NCBI RefSeq assembly: GCF_030252325.1 | Contig: NZ_CP126981.1 | Span: 1,116,001 to 1,180,000 of the forward strand | Reading direction: 5' to 3' | Source: Candidatus Mycobacterium wuenschmannii | GTDB lineage: Bacteria > Actinomycetota > Actinomycetes > Mycobacteriales > Mycobacteriaceae | DNA: 64,000 nucleotides | In this document: piece by piece, positions 59,657 to 64,000 of the stretch | Layout of the letters: every line of letters starts with the position of its first letter | How positions within the stretch are numbered: the first letter of the stretch is position 1 | The notes under the pieces: model-generated | What the model was told of the DNA's origin: nothing | The model's database searches: none | What the model saw: the letters and a program-made list of their open reading frames with translations, nothing else | Position numbers and translations under genes: made by a program

Positions 59657-61248
59657 CCGCCCAGCGCGGTGAGGATCTGCTGCGGAATGGTCTCGGCCAG
59701 CTGCGTGATCAGGCCACCGAACGGGTCGATGGTGATTTGAGCCAGGTCGCCCAGCCCCAGGGCGCCGAGCAGGCCGTCCAGGGTCAGGTTGGACAGGTCG
59801 CCCAGCTGGGTCAGGTCGAGCCCCAGGCCCGACAGGTTCAGGCCGTCCAGCAGATCGCCCAGGTTCAGGCTGAGGCCGTTCAGGAAGCCGGTCAGGTCGA
59901 TATTGTCCAGGTTGAACCCGCCGAGCAGGTCGTCGAGCGTCAACAAGCCGGTATCCGGCGAGAAACCCAAACCGGTGAGGATGTCGCCGATCGACAGGTT
60001 GTTTGGCAGGTCAACTCCCAGTGCTGTGAGCAGACCGCTGACGCTCTCGGTAATGGTCGGACCCTCCAACAACTGACCGATGGTGACTTGGTTCAGCGCC
60101 GCAATGAGGTCGCCGGGGTCTAACAGGTTGTCGACTGAGATCCCGAACAAACTGTTCAGGACGCCGCCGAGCGAACCTACAAGCGGGATTTGAAGGTTCC
60201 CCAACAGGTCGCCGAGAACGCTGTTCAGCGGTGCCAAGACACCGCTGAGCAAACCTGCCGGCAGTGTCGAACCAAGCCCCTGGTCCAGGAAGCTGCCGAG
60301 ATTCAGGCTCTCCAACAAGTCGATCAGGGGAGTGTTGATCGGCGCGTCGAGTCCGAACGCGGCCAGGACTCCGTCAAGTCCCAGGTTGTTCAGGTCAACG
60401 TTGCCGTCCAGTCCCAGGCCACTCAACACGCTGGTCAGGTCGAAGGAGCCAAGCCCGAGCCCGCCGAGACCGAAGGCGCCCAGAAGGTCACCCAGCGTCG
60501 GGTTGCCGAGCAGCGTGCCCAGGCCGACGCCGTCGTTCAGGCCCAGGGCGTCGATCAGGCCGCCGAGGTCGAGGTTGTCGCCCAGTCCCAGCTGGCTGAG
60601 CAGGTCGCTCAGATCGACGCCGAGGACGTTCAGATTCAGGCCGCCGACACCGAGGGCGTCGAGCAGACCGCTGAGGTTGAGGTTGATACCGACGTCACCC
60701 AGCGGCGCGAGCAGCCCGCTGAATCCCGTGATGTTGACGAGGCCGTTGAGCAGGTTGATGTCGCCATCACCGTTGAGGAAGGCGTTTGCGATGACGGCCG
60801 GCGCTTCGAGCAGGGTGTTGAATGCGCCGGCCGGGTTGCTCGCCAACTGCCCGATGACATCGTTGATCGCGCCGATGCCCGCACCTTCAGCACTGATCTG
60901 GGCAAACAGCAGCGCCAGCCCCGGTGGCAGCTCGACGCTGACGGAGCCGGGCAGCGAGCCCAGGTCGGCGGAGACGGTCGGTGTCAGGTCGGTCAGCGCC
61001 TGGAAGACCCCGATTGGGTTGGTAGCCAAGGCGTTGAACACCGACGTGATGCCGGCGATGTCGGCGTTGTTGGCGATGCTTGTCAGGTTCGCCGTGGTGT
61101 CGGTGACCAGATCCGCCCAGGCGTCGACCAGTTGCACCGACCGCGTTTGGACTTCGGGCAACGGCACCACAACCGGGGTGACGGCGATGATGCTGGCGCC
61201 GACCAGGGCGACTCCGGCGGTGGCGTAGGGGCGCAGGGCGTATTGCAT
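59653..61248 (-). CDS. Leu/Gly/Asp-rich repeat secreted protein, GjpA porin-like
   Basis: A 531-residue exported protein. N-terminus [20 protein letters not shown] with a signal-peptide-like helix (about 1-30), a helical region (about 35-165) and then a long repeat-rich tail (about 165-520) of irregular units such as [10 protein letters not shown] and [11 protein letters not shown]. Mycobacterial proteins with this N-terminus are annotated in databases as GjpA outer-membrane porin-like, as I recall; pore activity is not established. ATG 61248 follows AAGGAG by 9 nt. It occupies the place of Rv1833c-Rv1835c in H37Rv. Confidence 0.75.
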
Positions 61249-61355
61249 GACGGACATCTCCTTATCCAGACACCGCGCTGTGGTGCAGGTCACAGTGTTA
61301 CGACAAGGCCGAACTCTACCTGAGCTTCGTCTGAGTAATTGGACAAAACTCCAAT

Positions 61356-61369
61356 GTGAATCGATTCAC
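61356..61369. promoter_or_regulatory. 14-bp perfect palindrome upstream of the GjpA-like gene
   Basis: GTGAATCGATTCAC is fully palindromic and lies about 108 bp upstream of the GjpA-like start, in AT-richer DNA. It could be an operator for that gene. No regulator is encoded next to it. Confidence 0.45.
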
Positions 61370-61474
61370 TAAAGGACTTAGCGAACTTCCGCTGGTGAGC
61401 ATCCGCGGTTGCCGCATATGCAGCGCCTACGGGCACCACGCAAAAGTCACAAGCACAGTTTGGACTCAGGCGAG

Positions 61475-61503
61475 GTTCGAATTTTGCCGAGTAAAATTCG
61501 AAC
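61475..61503. other. AT-rich 11-bp inverted repeat downstream of the VWA gene
   Basis: GTTCGAATTTT (61475-61485) and AAAATTCGAAC (61493-61503) form a perfect stem around a 7-nt loop. It lies 48 bp after the leftward VWA gene stop and upstream of the GjpA-like gene. It may be a terminator or operator. Otherwise the 300-bp gap 61249-61550 shows only the palindrome at 61356. Confidence 0.45.
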
Positions 61504-61550
61504 GCTGCCCGTGACAAACCTGAACTTTGTCCGACGTGCCGGATGAGCCG

Positions 61551-63683
61551 TCAGCTCAGGAAATTGGTCACCGCGGTCGCCAGATCGGGCGACGCCGACG
61601 TCGACAGGTTCTGGTAGCTCCCGCCGGACAACTTGGCGACGGCCTCCCATGTCTCCCGGTCGGAGTCGGATCCAAAGTCGATGACGTTGACCGCGACTGG
61701 CCTGGCCGGGTCGGCGGCCTGCTTGATGAAGTCCTGCAAGCCCTGGCCGCCGAGGCTCTGGTCGGTGTGCGGCCCGGACGTGATCACCAACACCGAATTC
61801 GTTTGTCCGGCATGGAAATTAGCCTGTGCGCCCTGATAGATCAGTCGCAGCGTGGTGAACGACACCGCTCCACCGGACGACGCGTGCTGCCGGTCCAGCA
61901 CCGCCGCCAGCTCCTCGGAGCGCGGCTTGCCGTCGACCTGATCGCCCAGTGGTCCCGCCGGCACCTCGGCGCGGCCCTCCTTGCCGTCGAAGGTCCACAG
62001 CCCGATCACGGCGTTGGGCGCCAGCGACTTGATCCGGTCGTTGAGCGCAGTGACCACGTTGCCCAACCGCGTCTTGCCGCCCTCGTCGGTGGTCATCGAC
62101 TGCTCGAGCATGATGGTCGCCGCCGGCGCGCTGGCCGGGGCCGAGACGGCGTTGGCCAGCGCGGCACGCGTGCCGTCATCACCCACCGACAGCGTCGACG
62201 GCAGCGTGGGGAATCCCGTGACGTCACTCTTGGGCGTCTTGGTGCCCTCGGCGCGGAAACCGGCCTTGGCCAGTTCGGACAGCTGGTCGGGCTTGTGCAT
62301 GAAGCGGGCGAACTCGCTGGCCGCGGTGGTTTCCTCCTGCGTCAGCCACGATCCGCTGAGAAGGACGGTGGGGTAGTCGGCAACGGCGGCGGCGCCCGGC
62401 GGCAGCCACGCGCTCAACGTGTTACCGGCATCAGACTGCGACTGTCCGCGGGCGAACACCTGCTGCTCGGTCGTGACCACGGCGTGCACTGGTGCGGTCG
62501 CCGCGTCGCCCGGCTTGAGCAGCGCGTTCATCGCCTCGACGAGCGAGTTGTCGGCCAGCTTCGGTTGCCCACCGATCAGCGTGCGGACCGCGCCGTTCCC
62601 GTTGGTCGGCGGCGCTCCGGGCGGAACGGATTCGGCGGCCACCGCTTCACCGGCAAGGAACGCGGCATCGCTGTTGCCGCCGAGAGGCAGCGCCAGCCGC
62701 AACGAACCCCAGTTCGCCAGCTTCAGCGCTGCCAGCGAATCGGGTTTTGTCTGCAGGTCCGGCAGCGCCGCCCACTTCTGGTCGGCCAGGGCCTTCTGGA
62801 GTTCGGGGCGCACCGCGAGCACCACCGGCGAGGTGACCAGCGACCGGCTGTCGGTCACTGTCTCCTTGCCTGCGGCGGCGGTCAGTCGGGCGGCCGACAC
62901 CGAACTGCCCGGGATCCACAGCGCCGGGCGCTGACCCAGGTCGCCGGGCCACTTGCCGATGAAGCCGTCGACGACCGCGTCGGAGCCCGCGGATTTCACC
63001 CCGACCGCGACGCAATGGTCGCCGACCGGCGCCGACTGAGCGTTGAAACGTTCGGCGAGATGTTGCACCTGTTCGGCGATGGACGGATCGGCGATGACGG
63101 CGACCGGTTGCTTCTCACCGACGCATCGAGCGTTGTGCGACCGGTTGGACAGCGCGTCACCGAAGAAGCGCCACAGGATGACGACGCCGACCACCACGAC
63201 GACCGAGACCAACGCGCCAATCACGCCGATGCTGACGCCGCGACGCCCGCCTTCGTTGCGGTGGCCACCGCTGAAGCCCGGCAACCCGCGGTGACCGCCG
63301 GTCGGTGGGTCCGAGGGCGGCGGGGGAGTCGGTGCGCTGGGCTCTCGGCGGGAAAAGCTTGGGAAGTCGTCCGGCGGGTCGATGTCGACGGGAGGCAGGT
63401 CGCGCTCCGGAGGCTCCGGTGGCGTGAATCCGCCGCGGTGGTCGTCCGGCTCGTCGAAGCCGAAAAAGCCTGGGCCGTCGTCGAACTCGTCAGACGATTC
63501 CGCCGGCGGCGGGCTCGGGTAGCGCGGAGCCGAGAACGAACCCGGGTAGGGCGGCTCGTCGGCGGCAAAACTCGGCGGCTCGCGGTAGCCGGCCGGGTCG
63601 CCGAAGTCTTCCGACTCGGGGAAGTCGTCCGACGGCTCGTCGATCGGCTCGTTGTCGTCGTCGGGAGCCCTGTGCCTACCCAT
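61551..63683 (-). CDS. VWA-domain membrane protein, Rv1836c-like
   Basis: A 710-residue protein. The acidic Pro-rich cytoplasmic N-terminus (about 1-145) leads to one membrane helix (about 148-172, ISIGVIGALVSVVVVVGVVI-like), an extracellular solute-binding-like domain (about 185-470) and a C-terminal von Willebrand A domain (about 490-705). The VWA MIDAS motif is degenerate (MLEQSMT instead of DxSxS), while VLVITSGPHTDQSL keeps the later Asp/Thr region. It is homologous to Rv1836c, slightly longer than the 677 residues of H37Rv. A role in envelope or exported complexes is unproven. Confidence 0.9.
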   Translation of the reverse strand: MGRHRAPDDDNEPIDEPSDDFPESEDFGDPAGYREPPSFAADEPPYPGSFSAPRYPSPPPAESSDEFDDGPGFFGFDEPDDHRGGFTPPEPPERDLPPVDIDPPDDFPSFSRREPSAPTPPPPSDPPTGGHRGLPGFSGGHRNEGGRRGVSIGVIGALVSVVVVVGVVILWRFFGDALSNRSHNARCVGEKQPVAVIADPSIAEQVQHLAERFNAQSAPVGDHCVAVGVKSAGSDAVVDGFIGKWPGDLGQRPALWIPGSSVSAARLTAAAGKETVTDSRSLVTSPVVLAVRPELQKALADQKWAALPDLQTKPDSLAALKLANWGSLRLALPLGGNSDAAFLAGEAVAAESVPPGAPPTNGNGAVRTLIGGQPKLADNSLVEAMNALLKPGDAATAPVHAVVTTEQQVFARGQSQSDAGNTLSAWLPPGAAAVADYPTVLLSGSWLTQEETTAASEFARFMHKPDQLSELAKAGFRAEGTKTPKSDVTGFPTLPSTLSVGDDGTRAALANAVSAPASAPAATIMLEQSMTTDEGGKTRLGNVVTALNDRIKSLAPNAVIGLWTFDGKEGRAEVPAGPLGDQVDGKPRSEELAAVLDRQHASSGGAVSFTTLRLIYQGAQANFHAGQTNSVLVITSGPHTDQSLGGQGLQDFIKQAADPARPVAVNVIDFGSDSDRETWEAVAKLSGGSYQNLSTSASPDLATAVTNFLS

Positions 63684-63757
63684 GCCGGTCCTCTCCTGAG
63701 CGCCGGAGGTGTCCTCGACCGTCGGTCATCGAAGTGGTCCAGTTGTCCTGAACCGCG

Positions 63758-64000
63758 TCACCCGTGAGCGCGAGCCTTGAACTCGCGACGGCGCCGGTGC
63801 AGGATCGGCTCGGTGTAGCCACTGGGCTGTTGCGCGCCCTGCAGGATCAGCTCCTGCGCGGCCAGGAACGCGATGCTGTCATCGAAGTTGGGAGCCATCG
63901 GCAGGTACCCGGAATCACCGGCGTTCTGCTCGTCCACCAGCGGAGCCATCCGCTCCAGGCTAGCGCGGACGTCCTCTTCGGTGATGACGCCATGCCGTAG
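63758..64000 (-). CDS. glcB: Malate synthase G, C-terminal fragment
   Basis: The last 80 codons of GlcB are present; the rest lies beyond the window edge. The segment [20 protein letters not shown] ... [23 protein letters not shown] ... [16 protein letters not shown] matches the end of M. tuberculosis malate synthase G (Rv1837c). The enzyme condenses glyoxylate and acetyl-CoA in the glyoxylate shunt. The gap to the VWA gene (63684-63757) is 74 bp. Confidence 0.95.
   Translation of the reverse strand, partial: LRHGVITEEDVRASLERMAPLVDEQNAGDSGYLPMAPNFDDSIAFLAAQELILQGAQQPSGYTEPILHRRRREFKARAHG

Noticed and set aside
60190..61323. A 377-codon plus-strand open frame opposite the GjpA-like gene
   Set aside because: It mirrors the repeats of the minus-strand gene (Gln/Val/Glu-rich pattern), with no start signal; a shadow frame.
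61527..63767. A 746-codon plus-strand open frame opposite the VWA gene
   Set aside because: Arg/Gly-rich translation with no domain; the minus-strand protein has clear membrane, binding and VWA regions.

Overview
The window is chromosomal DNA of high G+C content from a Mycobacterium. Most of it follows the order of the M. tuberculosis H37Rv block from about Rv1781c (malQ) to Rv1837c (glcB). It contains a complete ESX-5 type VII secretion locus. That locus is known from slow-growing mycobacteria, so a slow grower is the best reading. No species can be assigned from the sequence alone. Homologue names come from recalled family sequences; no search was run.

Region 1 (1-11500) is accessory. It holds a divergent TetR/sulfotransferase pair with a palindromic candidate operator, an NlpC/P60-like protein, topoisomerase IB, small conserved proteins, an NDH-2-like flavoprotein, a GT1 glycosyltransferase, and a leftward malQ - LLM oxidoreductase - NTF2-like run.

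Region 2 (11800-35600) is ESX-5: eccB5-eccC5, three PPE and three PE genes, a ferredoxin/CYP143 pair, a Ser/Thr kinase lacking the catalytic Asp, esxM-esxN, espG5, eccD5, mycP5, eccE5 and eccA5. EccB5/C5/D5/E5 build the membrane channel, MycP5 is its protease, EspG5 is the PE/PPE chaperone, EccA5 is a cytosolic AAA+ ATPase, and the PE/PPE/Esx proteins are the substrates. Three promoter regions in the locus carry RTGAAYA heptamers repeated exactly every 21 bp, resembling a RegX3/PhoP-type box.

Region 3 (35600-38550) is a magnesium module. An M-box riboswitch is followed by a proline-rich leader ORF behind a perfect Shine-Dalgarno sequence, then a PE/PPE pair (compare PE20/PPE31) and mgtC.

Region 4 (38550-48030) holds a sterol-desaturase-like enzyme, a B-lectin/LysM protein, an Rv1815-like secreted protease, a Ddn-like enzyme divergent from an Rv1816-like TetR with two matching operator boxes, a VOC/FAD-oxidoreductase pair, bacA and ilvG.

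Region 5 (48060-64000) is conserved core: secA2, a CDP-alcohol phosphatidyltransferase, Rv1823-Rv1825 homologues, gcvH, garA, two MerR regulators flanking a bifunctional-nuclease gene, and a tandem glycine riboswitch before gcvB. On the minus strand follow a GjpA-like repeat protein, an Rv1836c-like VWA protein and the C-terminus of glcB. The H37Rv genes Rv1833c-Rv1835c are absent; the GjpA-like gene occupies their place.
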